From positions 18,602,001-18,666,000 of the forward strand of contig NC_053043.1 in NCBI RefSeq assembly GCF_003473485.1: 64,000 bases of DNA. The letters are read 5' to 3'. The translations under genes and the position numbers were made by a program. Position 1 is the stretch's first letter. The number at the start of each line of letters is the position of its first letter. Shown one piece after another: positions 11,525-22,393 of this stretch. The notes beneath the pieces are model-generated. The model searched no databases. It had not been told where the DNA came from and saw only the letters and a list, made by a program, of their open reading frames with translations. This DNA comes from Medicago truncatula. Lineage: Eukaryota > Streptophyta > Magnoliopsida > Fabales > Fabaceae.

Positions 11525-11655
11525 AAGATATAGTTTTTTTTTTTTTTTTTTTTTTTTTATAAACTAGGAGAGTGTAAACAACATCAACAGATGTCATCGA
11601 CATCCCAACTAGGTTGGCACGACGAGATACCTCCATCCTATACCGATACACTCAT
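11525..11655 (-). mobile_element. 3' end of a retroposon with poly(A)
   Basis: On the minus strand a GGATGGAGGTATCTC...CTAGTTGGGATGTCGATGAC type sequence runs into a run of about 28 A (plus-strand T-run at about 11531-11558). This layout is typical of a non-LTR retroposon 3' end. It abuts the LINE fragment of opposite orientation. The source family was not identified. Confidence 0.5.
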
Positions 11656-12179
11656 GAAAAATTTAACGGCATTATAACGTTTTAAAACTAAAGGAAAATT
11701 TAACAATGTGGAATATTATGATAGTTGAATGAATTTGGATTTGTTGTAGTAACGCAGTCTTAACATTTAATTTAGATTAATGGTCGAGATTGTTCAATTA
11801 TGTTAAAACTGAAGTATAATCCGAATCTTTTGATCTAATATCAACGATTATGATAAATTAAATCGTGAAACTTTGTACTTTTCTATCGTAAAAAATCCAT
11901 GTGGATAGTTTGAGTTGTGGAGTTAAAGATTGTAGTGTTAAAGAGGTTGAGAGTTTGAACCTCACGGTCTTTTTTTTTTTTTTTGGTGGCTGTGGGTTCG
12001 ATTCCCGGACCTTACATATAGTATGCATAGTCCAATAAGCTTACGAGGACTGAACCTCACACTCTAACATATTACTAACAATATTATCATTGACCCTTTT
12101 AAAAAAAAAAATGTTTTGAAAATTAATAATCAAATTAAAAAAAATAGATATACGACCGCAAAAATAATTTTTGTTTTAC
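11656..12179. other. Upstream region of the first synthase-like gene
   Basis: Non-coding. Around 11987-12005 there is a GGGTTCGATTCCCGG motif, like the B box of a tRNA-derived SINE, next to a T-run (11971-11985), so a SINE fragment is possible. Confidence 0.35.
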
Positions 12180-12188
12180 TATATATAA
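12180..12188 (+). promoter_or_regulatory. Probable TATA box
   Basis: TATATATAA lies about 63 bp upstream of the start codon at 12251, a normal distance for a plant core promoter with a short 5' UTR. It was judged by motif and position only. Confidence 0.5.
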
Positions 12189-12250
12189 TAGTAGAGGCTA
12201 TAGCACATGACTACAAGAACATAGCTTAAAATCTTCCTTTCTGCACCAAA

Positions 12251-15200
12251 ATGGCACTAACCTCAAGCTTGGTACTAGCAGCTTTAGTTGCTCTCACAGT
12301 TCAAGTCTTCTACTTTTCACCCATAGATCCAGTTTCTCTTGAAATACCATTTTCTGTATCTTCAACCAAAAACAACCAATTACAGGTGAAAACTTAAGCA
12401 ATACTTGTTATATGATCTAGTTATAACTAGTCTACAAAATAATTTATATTTAACTATATTTATCATGTATAAGATATTTAATTATATTATTTCTTAATAG
12501 AGTGTGATTAAACTTGGAGAAGGATTTCTGAAACAACCAGAAGATGTTTGTGTTGATAAAGATGGTGTTCTATATACAGCTACAAGAGATGGTTGGATTA
12601 AAAGAATGGTTAGGAATGAAAATTGGGAGAATTGGAAGCATATAGATAGCTCTTCTTTGCTTGGAATCACTACATCTAAAGATGGTGGTCTCATTGTTTG
12701 TGATACTACCTTGGTAAATAATTCTTGCTTGGATTTAATTAATTTATTGAATTCCAATAAGCATAGATACGTGACATGGTATATTGTAAGTGATAGAGTG
12801 GTCTTGCTGCAACGATTTATTGAGATTCAGACCTTGTCGATTTGATTTGTAAAATAAAAAAATTAACACATAATTATATTTTGCAGGGTTTACTAAAGGT
12901 TACAGAAGATGGTTTCAGTGTTATCCTTTCACAAGTAAATGGTTCTCAATTAATGTAAGTTTTAGACAAATAATTCATTATGAGTATATTGCTTTTCTGT
13001 TTTGTTTAGTTCATCCATGCTTAGATTAAGTAATACAAATGATTTTTTTTTTTTTAAGCAGTAATAAATGATTTTAACACATCACTTTTTGTGTCTAAAA
13101 TTTTAAGAATAGGGTATATGATCCTCACTTATATGTTCTGTCCAATATATTCTTCTTTTTTGACAGTCCACCCAATATATTCTATTAAAGCTTTTTACCG
13201 TAACTCCAACTTCAGCATGGCATATATTCCCAAGAAACTTTCAGATCAATTGTCATCCTTATCAACCAATCATAGTTTTCAATCTGGACTCATAACCACA
13301 ATTATAACTAATGATCGCTACATTATTTGAGTGATTAAAAGTAATTACATGGTGGAATAATTTGGAAGACTTTTTAATTAAATAAAATATATATACTATT
13401 GAGAAAAGTAATAAACATAATCTGAGAAAAATAAAATATATATTCTAAAACTTTTTCTTGAATAATTTTTTTTTTTTTTACATATATATCAAATAAATAA
13501 AACACACTAACACACTTTTATGCCACTTTGTTATTGTAGTTTCTAAAACATATATATAAAATCTTTACATTTTTTTTTAGGGATCTATAAATATTTACAT
13601 GGTCCCTTCAGAAACCAATATTGACATGGTGAAAAATATAAGCAAATAATGGCGTATAAATTAAATCAATATTCTGTACCAAAAAAAATAAATTAAATCA
13701 ATATTCTCTGACTACATAATGATCGTAAAGGCAAATGTTATATGAACAACCAAAAAGGTTGTCCACACCGTCTCTTTCTACCATTTGCTATACAAATCCA
13801 GTTTTTTAATCATTTTTAATTATGTTGGTTGCGTGCCAGGCTTAATTGTTTCACATGAAAGTTACAGTGTGAAAAAGGTTGTAGGTTTTTAGTTGTCAAT
13901 ATAACACTCCTCGACCGTAAAATAGGGAAGACATGCAACTGGGTGTACAAGTAAGAGAAATGATATTTGTACATCCATTTTATGATAACTTTTGTATAAC
14001 ATTCTCTCTCATACTCACATTATCTTCTTATTCTCTCTCTTCCTTTTTCTCTCTCTATTGTTTTTGACCAATAAAAAAGGAGAAAAGGTAGATTATCACA
14101 AAAGTTATTACTAAAAGGTTGTTCAAATATCATTACTCTACAAGTAAACGTAGGAGGAGCACACTCAGGTCACGTGGAAACTGACTCTTGCTAAAAGAAC
14201 TATGGCTAGATTTGACATCATAATAATTAATAGATATTATAATTGATAAACAAAAATATTTCTAATAGTTTTGACATCATCCAATTTTGTCATTTCAAAT
14301 CTTTTGAGAATTTAAAAAAAAAAAAAGCTTTGTTAACAATAAAAATTAAGCAACATGTATATCTAGAGTGAAAATTAAGAAGGAAAATTATTGGTAAATG
14401 TAAAGAAATTTAATATGGATTTTGATTTCAATTTTGTCCTCTGCTTCAAATTTAATATTTTTATGCAAACATAGATGAAGGCCATAGATTTAAAGATGAA
14501 AAGGTCATAAGAAAATAAAACAATGAATTTGAAGCTTGAAAAATCATATGTAAATGAACTAAAATGAAAAAATTGAAATGAAAAAAAAAAGGATAAAAGA
14601 CCAAATTGTTAGCTGAAATTAAGTTAAGGGATTAAAAGTGTAATTTAGCCTTAATATTTTCTCCCTTCTTTAGATATTTAAAAATAATAATAATAATATA
14701 GTAAGGGTTACTTGACTTTTCTAATGAGTTATTTGAAGCAGATTTGCAGATGATATAATAGAAGCATCAGATGGAAATATATATTTCAGTGTACCAAGTA
14801 CCAAATTTGGTTTACACAATTGGTATCTAGATGTGCTTGAGGCAAGACCACATGGACAACTTTTAAGGTACAATCCATTGTCAAATGAAACCGTTATTGT
14901 CCTTGATCATTTGGCCTTTGCCAATGGTGTTGCACTCTCCAAAGATGAAGATTATCTTGTGGTTTGTGAAACTTGGAAGTAAGTGCTTTCTTAATTAAAT
15001 AATAACTATATTAGTTTCATATTGGTACACTTTTATATTGTATTGACAATTTTTATCTTGTTTGATTTGTTTTTCATGAATCAGATTTAGGTGTCTAAAA
15101 CATTGGTTAAAAGGAATTAATAAAGGTAAAACAGAAATCTTTATTGAAAACCTTCCAGCTGGACCTGATAATATTAATCTTGCTCCTGATGGCTCATTCT

Positions 15201-15282
15201 GGATTGCTTTAATTCAGGTAACATATACATGTACTACAATGAAATTTAATATATATATTCTTTTAGTTTTATGAAAGATTTA

Positions 15283-15318
<36 letters not shown>

Positions 15319-16050
15319 TCTAGTGAGTTCAAATTAATTTATAAATTAAAATTTATAAATAATATAATATATAGGGTTAAATAATTAAATGGTCCCCCTA
15401 AATATACCAACATTTGATTTTAGTCCCTCTAAAATATTCCTTTGGTTTTTGGTCCCTCCAAAATTTTCCATCTGTAAAATTAGTCTCTACTTTTTAGTAA
15501 AATCGTTGAATAAACGACAAAAATTAAAAATAGAATACATGAAATCAAATTATACAGGCACGTCTTCAATTTCAAATGTGTCAGTCACGGTGCTATATTG
15601 ATTAATATTGAAATATACATTGGTTATGCCTAATAGGTACTCCTTTGACCATAATTATACCCAAAAGTATGTTAAAGATGACCAAATACATAAATTTTGT
15701 TTGACCTACTTTTGTTTATAATTGAAGTTAGAACGAATACATAATTTTTTAGAAGTTATAATTAATTGATATTGCAGGTGACTTCTGAAAGGATGGGGTT
15801 TGTGCACACCTCTAAAGTATCCAAACACTTGGTAGCTTTATTTCCAAGGCTAGTTAACATGATTAATAGTGTAACTAAATCTGCAATGGTGGTGAAAGTG
15901 ACAACTGAAGGCAATATTATAAAAAAGTTTGGTGATAATGATGGGAAGAAAATCACTTTTGTAACTTCAGCTGTTGAGTTTGAGGACAATCTTTACTTAG
16001 GTAGTCTTAATACTGATTTTGTTGGGAAATTTCCACTGCAAAATGCATAG
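12251..16050 (+). CDS. Strictosidine-synthase-like protein, copy 1
   Basis: Six exons join in frame: 12251-12385, 12501-12713, 12887-12954, 14742-14978, 15085-15217 and 15778-16050. All introns are GT-AG, giving 352 aa. The N-terminus is a hydrophobic signal or anchor (VLAALVALTVQVFYFSP), so the protein enters the secretory system. The rest is a six-bladed-propeller strictosidine-synthase-like domain: EDVCVDKDGVLYTATRDGWI in exon 2, FADDIIEASDGNIYFS and NETVIVLDHLAFANGVALS in exon 4, GPDNINLAPDGSFWIAL in exon 5. Length fits the plant family. Plant members outside alkaloid-producing lineages generally lack strictosidine synthase activity, so the substrate is unknown; a hydrolase or lactonase-like role is only a guess. 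Intron 3 (1787 bp) holds a MITE. A paralogue lies 2.7 kb downstream. Confidence 0.88.
13955..14138. mobile_element. MULE-type MITE (family 1, copy 1)
   Basis: A 184-bp element in intron 3 of the first synthase-like gene. Its ends are GAGAAATGATATTTG and the inverted GAGTAATGATATTTG. A perfect 9-bp duplication TACAAGTAA flanks it (13946-13954 and 14139-14147). Nine-bp duplications are the mark of Mutator-like transposition. Related copies are at 16552-16736 and 37476-37555. Confidence 0.9.
15288..15318. repeat. (AT)n microsatellite
   Basis: About 15 AT repeats in intron 5 of the first synthase-like gene. Confidence 0.9.
15374..15490. repeat. Partial GGGTTAA...GTCCC repeat
   Basis: It starts GGGTTAAATAATTAAATGGT and contains several TTAGTCCCT or GGTCCCTCC units, resembling the end of the long-TIR element at 55163-56034. 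No inverted partner was found in the same intron, so it appears to be a truncated copy. Confidence 0.5.
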
Positions 16051-16280
16051 AACTAGTGAAGTAGTTCAACTTTAAGATTGAATAAGGGGTGCATCTCTTT
16101 GCTTGTATGAGAAAAAACATCTTATTAGTTTTTAATGTATGATTTAGACCAAAATCATTTATAGGAATGTATTTTATGTTAATTTGTGCTTGTCATTGAT
16201 ATGAATAATAATACATACGATATTAGCAGTGGAGTTATGCTCGCAACACTATTTTAAACACTCTCTGATACTCATTCTCT

Positions 16281-17137
16281 TAGTACATGTTTGGTTTCGC
16301 GTTTTCACCGATCAAACGCACGTTTCAACCTTTTTGATGTGGTTTTATCTTGTGTGATCTTGTTTGGATGTCAACTCTGAAATTGATTCTCTTGTTTAAA
16401 AGTGATTCTGGCAAAAGCTAGGAATCGGAGCTTTTCAGAATCGATTCTACCTTTTTTGTGGTTGAGATTTACAAGATTTGTTTTATTCCTTCATTGCCCT
16501 TTTCTTGTTGGTTGATGTTTACTGCAAACACCATTTACAACATTCATTGTAGAGAAATGATATTTGAACAACTATTTTTTGACAACTTTTGCAACAACTT
16601 TCCCTCTCTTACTCACATTGTCCTTCTACTTTCTCTCTCTACTTCTTTGATTTTTGTGTCATTACCTAAATTTCTTTGTATTATTTGGTTGTCTAATAGG
16701 TTGTCACAAGAAAATGTTGTTCAAATAACATTGCCCTTAATTGTATTGCTTCTTTGTTCCGACCCCTCTCATTCTCGTCTACACCTTGTCTACACCGTTC
16801 ATTTTCTCTTCTAATATACAACCCGGCCCACGGGAGGCAATGGTTTCAAAATCAAATAAAATATACATTTTATTAGGGATTAAAATAAACATACATTTTA
16901 ACTTTTATCAAAATTATAAATAATATATATCAATACCCATTTTGGTAATTATGCATTCAAAATCAATTTTGATTTAAATTATCCAAACAACATCACTTTA
17001 TAAGAATCATTTTTACATTGATGTATCCAAACATAAATCAATTAACATTTAAATCACTTTTAACCAAAATCAATTATATCAAAATCAATTTTATCAAAAT
17101 CAATTCTCTCCACCGCTGAACCAAACGCACGCTTATT
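16281..17137. repeat. Probable inverted-repeat element in intergenic DNA
   Basis: The left end carries GTTTGGTTTCGCG and the right end, read inward, carries GTTTGGTTCAGCGG followed by AATTGATTTTGAT repeats. The interior is non-coding and hosts a younger MITE (16552-16736). Ends and target duplication are not exact, so the boundaries are approximate. Confidence 0.4.
16552..16736. mobile_element. MULE-type MITE (family 1, copy 2)
   Basis: A 185-bp element. Its ends GAGAAATGATATTTGAACAAC and the inverted GGGCAATGTTATTTGAACAAC match over most of their length. Flanks TTCATTGTA (16543-16551) and TTAATTGTA (16737-16745) are a 9-bp duplication with one mismatch. Confidence 0.85.
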
Positions 17138-17356
17138 GGTTTAAAACATTGTAGGTCTTCACTTTGAAAATTGAACCCACATAAAATAGTGGGACATACA
17201 TTGATTTTATCCAATAAAAGAGTGAGTGATAGTGAGAGTGTTAAAAAGTGAGTGTTGCTAGCATTCCTCATTAGTAGTGATAAAAATGAGATTGATTATC
17301 AATCTGATTCGCTAGTGTGACACCTTTTATCCTAAAGATATCACCTTTGTAGGACC

Positions 17357-17978
17357 TAGGGGTGTTCAAATCCAAACCGATCCAAAATAAAACCGCAAAC
17401 CGATCCAAAAAAACCGAAAACCGCAAAAAACCGAATATTTTTGGATGTGTTTGGATGTTGTTTTGGCAAAACCGCTATAATTGGTTCGGATCACCTTTTC
17501 AAAACCGAACCAAACCGAACCGAACCGCAAAAGTAGATTTTAATTCTTATTTATTATTTTATTAGTATTATATATTGCATTAATTTTTTTTGAAGAAACA
17601 TATATTGCATTAATTTAATCTAGATTATTACTACATCATCTATTTCAAATATAATCAATCATTTTCATTGTGTAAAGTTAATTTTTTTAATACATTTCTT
17701 GTCAAAAAAAACTTTTTTAATACATTTGTGTTATATTTTGTATCAAACTTATTATTTTTCTATGCATGTGTCATATTACTTAAAATAAAAAAAAATTAAA
17801 TGTTGTACTTTGGATGTCCAAAAACCGATCCAAAATAAACCGCATATATTTGGATCGGATCGGATCGGATTTTTTTTGAATAATCATCCAAACCGAACCG
17901 AACCGCGCATGATTTTTATTTTGGATCGGTTCACTTTTCCTCTCAAAACCGATCCAAACCGGACCGCGAACACCCCTA
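17357..17978. mobile_element. hAT-type MITE with AACCGA-rich subterminal repeats
   Basis: A 622-bp element with TAGGGGTGTTC ends in inverted orientation and a perfect 8-bp duplication GTAGGACC (17349-17356 and 17979-17986). This is typical of hAT transposons. Many copies of AACCGA and GATCCAAA lie within 180 bp of each end (17380-17530, 17820-17965), the layout expected of transposase binding sites. No coding sequence. Confidence 0.93.
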
Positions 17979-17986
17979 GTAGGACC

Positions 17987-18726
17987 GACACTTCTGATTG
18001 AAGGTGTGTCCCGGTGTGTGACACTGACACATGTGATTACATTGAATTATATTATTTTCTCAAAATTTTATCGGTGTCGCATGTTGGTGTATGTGTCTTG
18101 TGTCCGATGTCTCTGTCCGTACTTAATAGGATATCACAAAGATTTGTATCACAAGTAAATGTGATTTGGCTTAATTTATTATATTTGGAATAGACTATCA
18201 ATCGGATGCACTATTAATTGGAGATGAAATTTTAGTATTTGGTAAAGTTCTAAGAAAATTGAGATGAATACCTCCTAATCCACAACAACATTCCTTACAA
18301 TATCTTTGCATGCTCTCCTTTTGTAAATATGCTAATCTTTGCATCCAGTCGCGTGGACCACATTTAAAATAAGCTCATTGCTCATTAAAATTGACATTGG
18401 GAGAAAATTGAATTTGAGATCTTGAAAAAGGGCACACTCCAATATTACAAGTCAACAACACCAGACCGACACAAGTGGGTTATTCATCGTCTCACCTAAC
18501 ACTCTTTAGAGTAGTTAAGGAACGGACGATGGAGGAACAAAGTTCCTTTCTTGGCGTAATTATTTGAAGCAAAATGAAATCACGGTTGAGAGCTATTAGC
18601 CGAACCCTCGGATAACTTTTCAGTCCAGAAAAGGAAACAGATGTCAACACATACCTAAATCAAAACAGTTCCATAAAAATGTGATAATAAAATTCCACTA
18701 TATGCAAAGCACACAGCTTGTAAAGC
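17987..18726. other. Upstream region of the second synthase-like gene
   Basis: No coding sequence is seen. The sequence is not obviously similar to the upstream region of the first gene copy, so promoter control of the two paralogues may differ. Confidence 0.4.
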
Positions 18727-21700
18727 ATGGCTTCCAATATAACCAATCCTCCTTCCACCCTTGGTAAATATTGTGTCACACTGACCTCAAGCTTGGTGCT
18801 AGCATCTTTAGTTGCTCTCACAGTTCAAGTCTTCTACTTCTCACCGATAGATCCAGTTATACTAGAAATTCCTTCTTCTGCATCTTCACCTTCTTCAACC
18901 AAAAACAACCAATTACAGGTGAATATTTTATCAATATTTGCCACATTTTCAAAATAATATGTATTTAATTATCTATTAATGTTTCCATAACATAACAGAA
19001 TGTGATTAAACTCGGAGAAGGATTTCTGAAACAACCAGAAGATGTTTGTGTTGATAAAAATGGTGTTCTATATACAGCTACAAGAGATGGTTGGATTAAA
19101 AGAATGGTTAGGAATGAAAATTGGGAGAATTGGAAGCATATAGATAGCTCTTCTTTGCTTGGAATCACTACATCTAAAGATGGTGGTCTCATTGTGTGTG
19201 ATGCTTCCGAGGTAAATATATATTCCTGTAATACTTGGCCAAGAAGTTTGTTAAGAAAATTATGAGCTAATTATAGGTCCAAGATAAAATTTTGCATGAG
19301 AAATAACACATAATTTATATTTTGCAGGGTTTACTCAAGGTTACAGAAGATGGTTTCAGTGTTATCCTTTCACAAGTGAATGGTTCTCAATTAATGTGAG
19401 TTTTAAACAAATAATTCATAAGAAGATTGATTTTCTATTTTGTTCTGGTCTTTTGTTTGTTGCACTGCATATGTAAAATTTGTAAGATTTTGAGTGTTAC
19501 AAGAAAGGTCTCTAACTGCACATGACGCGGCCGCGCAATATTACAGTTGCATGTAGTTGTCTGCAACATGCGGTCACAACTGCCATGTGAAAGTAAATCA
19601 CAGCAAAAATTCCATAACAACATTTCATCCTAGTAGGTGCAATGGCTGCATCAGTTTTCTACAGGCCGTAACATATTATGTAGTTCTGGTGCAAATTATT
19701 TTTATATCCTCTTTTTTCTTTAATATTTTAAAGTGATACAAAGTTGAAAATGAATTGTACATGATATCATAGAGAGAAAATAGGATATAGCATACGAGTG
19801 CAAGATGATAATAGCATAGTCAGATAAAATTAGGCACGTACAAGCTGTGAAAGAATCTTGCCTTTTTTTGGACCACTGAGTTGTAATGACTATGAACGAT
19901 CAAAGATAAGATTACTCTCATTTTAGATTTAGATAGATGCGTACAAGACTACTACTCCCAATGTTTTGTTTCCTTTTCCATCTAGTGGACCATGTCAACC
20001 ACACGTTTAAACTATACAATCTTTAAGACAAGTAATTACCTATTTTACCAATAGATAAAATATCAATTAGGTTGGTTTGGCCGAAAGGGTTATACTTTCA
20101 TAATGTTAGCGAACTAAAGTAGACGTATCCTTGTTTAGTGTCTAACGCGCCTCAAATTGACTATTCTTCTTTAGTGAGATTTCTTTTTTAAAAGAGATCT
20201 TATTTAAGGAAACCGTCAAAAGTCAAAACAGTCTTGATTTCGTATATGTCCATAAGATCATGAATATTTTAAGGGGGCTTCTACGGTGGAGTCAGGAAAC
20301 TGAATTTTTTGAAAAAGTTATTTTGTTTAGCTAATAGTATAACTGTTAATGTCATGTCAACTAGTGTCGTGCTGGTGGACCACTATAAGACTGAACTTTA
20401 CTTTATTATAAATCAATCATCATACAAAATATTAATGGAAATTTCAATCTTAGTGCACAAATGAGAATCTATGTGTTGAAGGCGAAAAGCAGTATGGAGG
20501 AGGATGTGATAATTTTTTAGAATTTTCGTATTCTGTTTGTTTTCCGAGGAAATTGAAAAACATTAGTTTATAAAGATTTAATTTTTAGGATTTCTAAGAA
20601 AAGGAGGGTTTTGTTAATTGAAGGATTGAAACCTTGTGAAAATCGATTTAACTTCATCAAAAAAGTCATTCTCATGACTTCACTATAAAATTTTCCATAT
20701 TTTAAACATGTCTAAAACGTTACTCACTTTGGTCCTTCTCCTAGTGTATGTTCATTAAGGAAGCCTACTATGGTCACAAATACACTGCCAATTGGTCCAT
20801 ATATATACTATTCACTATTAATTTTCTTGAAAATATGCACTAGCTATTAAATTCATAAGTCACATCTGAGATTTTTCTTATGATCGGACCAGGTTTGCCG
20901 ATGATGTAATAGAAGCATCAGATGGAAATATATACTTCAGTGTTGGTAGTAACAAATTTGGTTTACACGATTGGTATTTGGATTTGCTAGAGGCAAGACC
21001 TCATGGACAACTTTTAAAGTATAATCCCACGTTAAATGAGACAGTTATTGTCATTGATAATTTGACATTTGCAAATGGTGTTGCACTGTCCAAGGATGAA
21101 GATTATGTTGTGGTGTGCGAAACTTGGAAGTAAGTAAATTTCTTGATTAGATTTTGCTCTTCTCTCTGTAGGGGTTTCAAAATGCACAAAATTTTCATTA
21201 AAACTTACTATTTTTGACTATTAAACAATGTCTTTAATGACATTCTTTAGCATATTAAAGCAAAATATGCATACATTATTTAAATATTACCTTATATACT
21301 TAAGTTGTCTTGAAATATAGAGTTTATAAAGATTGGCAGAGTGGAGGGTAACTTGATAGTGGTAACACAATCTAAGATGGGTTATACCTAAAATTTGGTC
21401 ATTGGAGATACTTGCCCAGTCTTGAAACATGACATATTGATTATTTTATTTTTTCTTAACCAGATTTAGGTGTGTGAGGCATTGGCTAAAAGGAATTAAC
21501 AATGGCAAAACAGATATCTTTATTGAAAACCTCCCTGGTGGACCTGACAATATCAATCTTGCTCCTGATGGCTCATTTTGGATCGCTTTGGTGCAAGTAA
21601 TACTACTATGAACTTATTTTTATTGGGGACTATCTTCCTTTTTAACTTTTATTTTTATTTAATATTTAGATTTTGGTTGGTTATACTAACTTTTTTTTTT

Positions 21701-22059
21701 TTGAAGAAAGTTGGTTATACTACCTATAGTGTCTCCAATGAATGACGTTGATTTATTTTTCGTAAATATTATTGATGCTGCAGTTAACTTCTAAAAGGCT
21801 GGGGTTTGTGCACACCTCTATAGTATGCAAACACTTGTTAGCTTCATTTCCAAGGCTAATTAATCTGATCAATAGTGCAACAAAATCAGCTATGGTGCTA
21901 AATGTTGGAACTGAAGGCAATATTATCAGAAAGTTTGGTGATAATGAAGGTAAGGTGATAAGTTTTGTAACTTCAGCTGTGGAGTTTGAGGACCATCTTT
22001 ACCTAGGAAGTCTTAATTCTGACTTTGTTGGAAAATTGCCACTGCCAAGTGCAGAGTGA
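18727..22059 (+). CDS. Strictosidine-synthase-like protein, copy 2
   Basis: Six exons with GT-AG introns: 18727-18918, 18999-19211, 19328-19395, 20893-21129, 21464-21596 and 21784-22059, giving 372 aa. Exon lengths 2 to 5 (213, 68, 237, 133) are identical to copy 1, so the two arose by tandem duplication. The protein has a 19-residue N-terminal extension absent from copy 1, then the same hydrophobic anchor (LVLASLVALTVQVFYFSP). Conserved propeller blocks include EDVCVDKNGVLYTATRDGWI, FADDVIEASDGNIYFS and GPDNINLAPDGSFWIALVQ. Exon 2 is nearly identical to copy 1, while exon 6 is clearly more diverged. Function beyond the family is unknown; no reason to think it makes strictosidine. Confidence 0.88.
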
Positions 22060-22393
22060 TGTTCAGATCTTACTGAATAAAGAGTGTGTATCATCCTATG
22101 TGTTTTGATATGCCGGGTTTAGACAAAGCACATCTAGTAAAATACTATCCATATTATGTAAATTTGCGTCTTTCATTGATCTGAGTAAAAACTATCCATA
22201 TTATTTAAATTTGTGTCTTTCATTGATCTGAAGAATGATAAAGGCAAATTTAGTAATCAGAAACATAAGACAGACAATCAGTAAGATGCACTATCACTTG
22301 TGTGAAAGATGAAACTAGAGTATTTCTCAAATGACCCAAAGTTGGCACTTCATAGTGTAACTACTCAAGACCATAGTACGTACAAGAATCATT

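Noticed and set aside
12251-16050. Calling the synthase-like genes true strictosidine synthases
   Set aside because: Family resemblance alone does not show this activity, and legumes are not known for strictosidine-derived alkaloids; the call was kept at family level.
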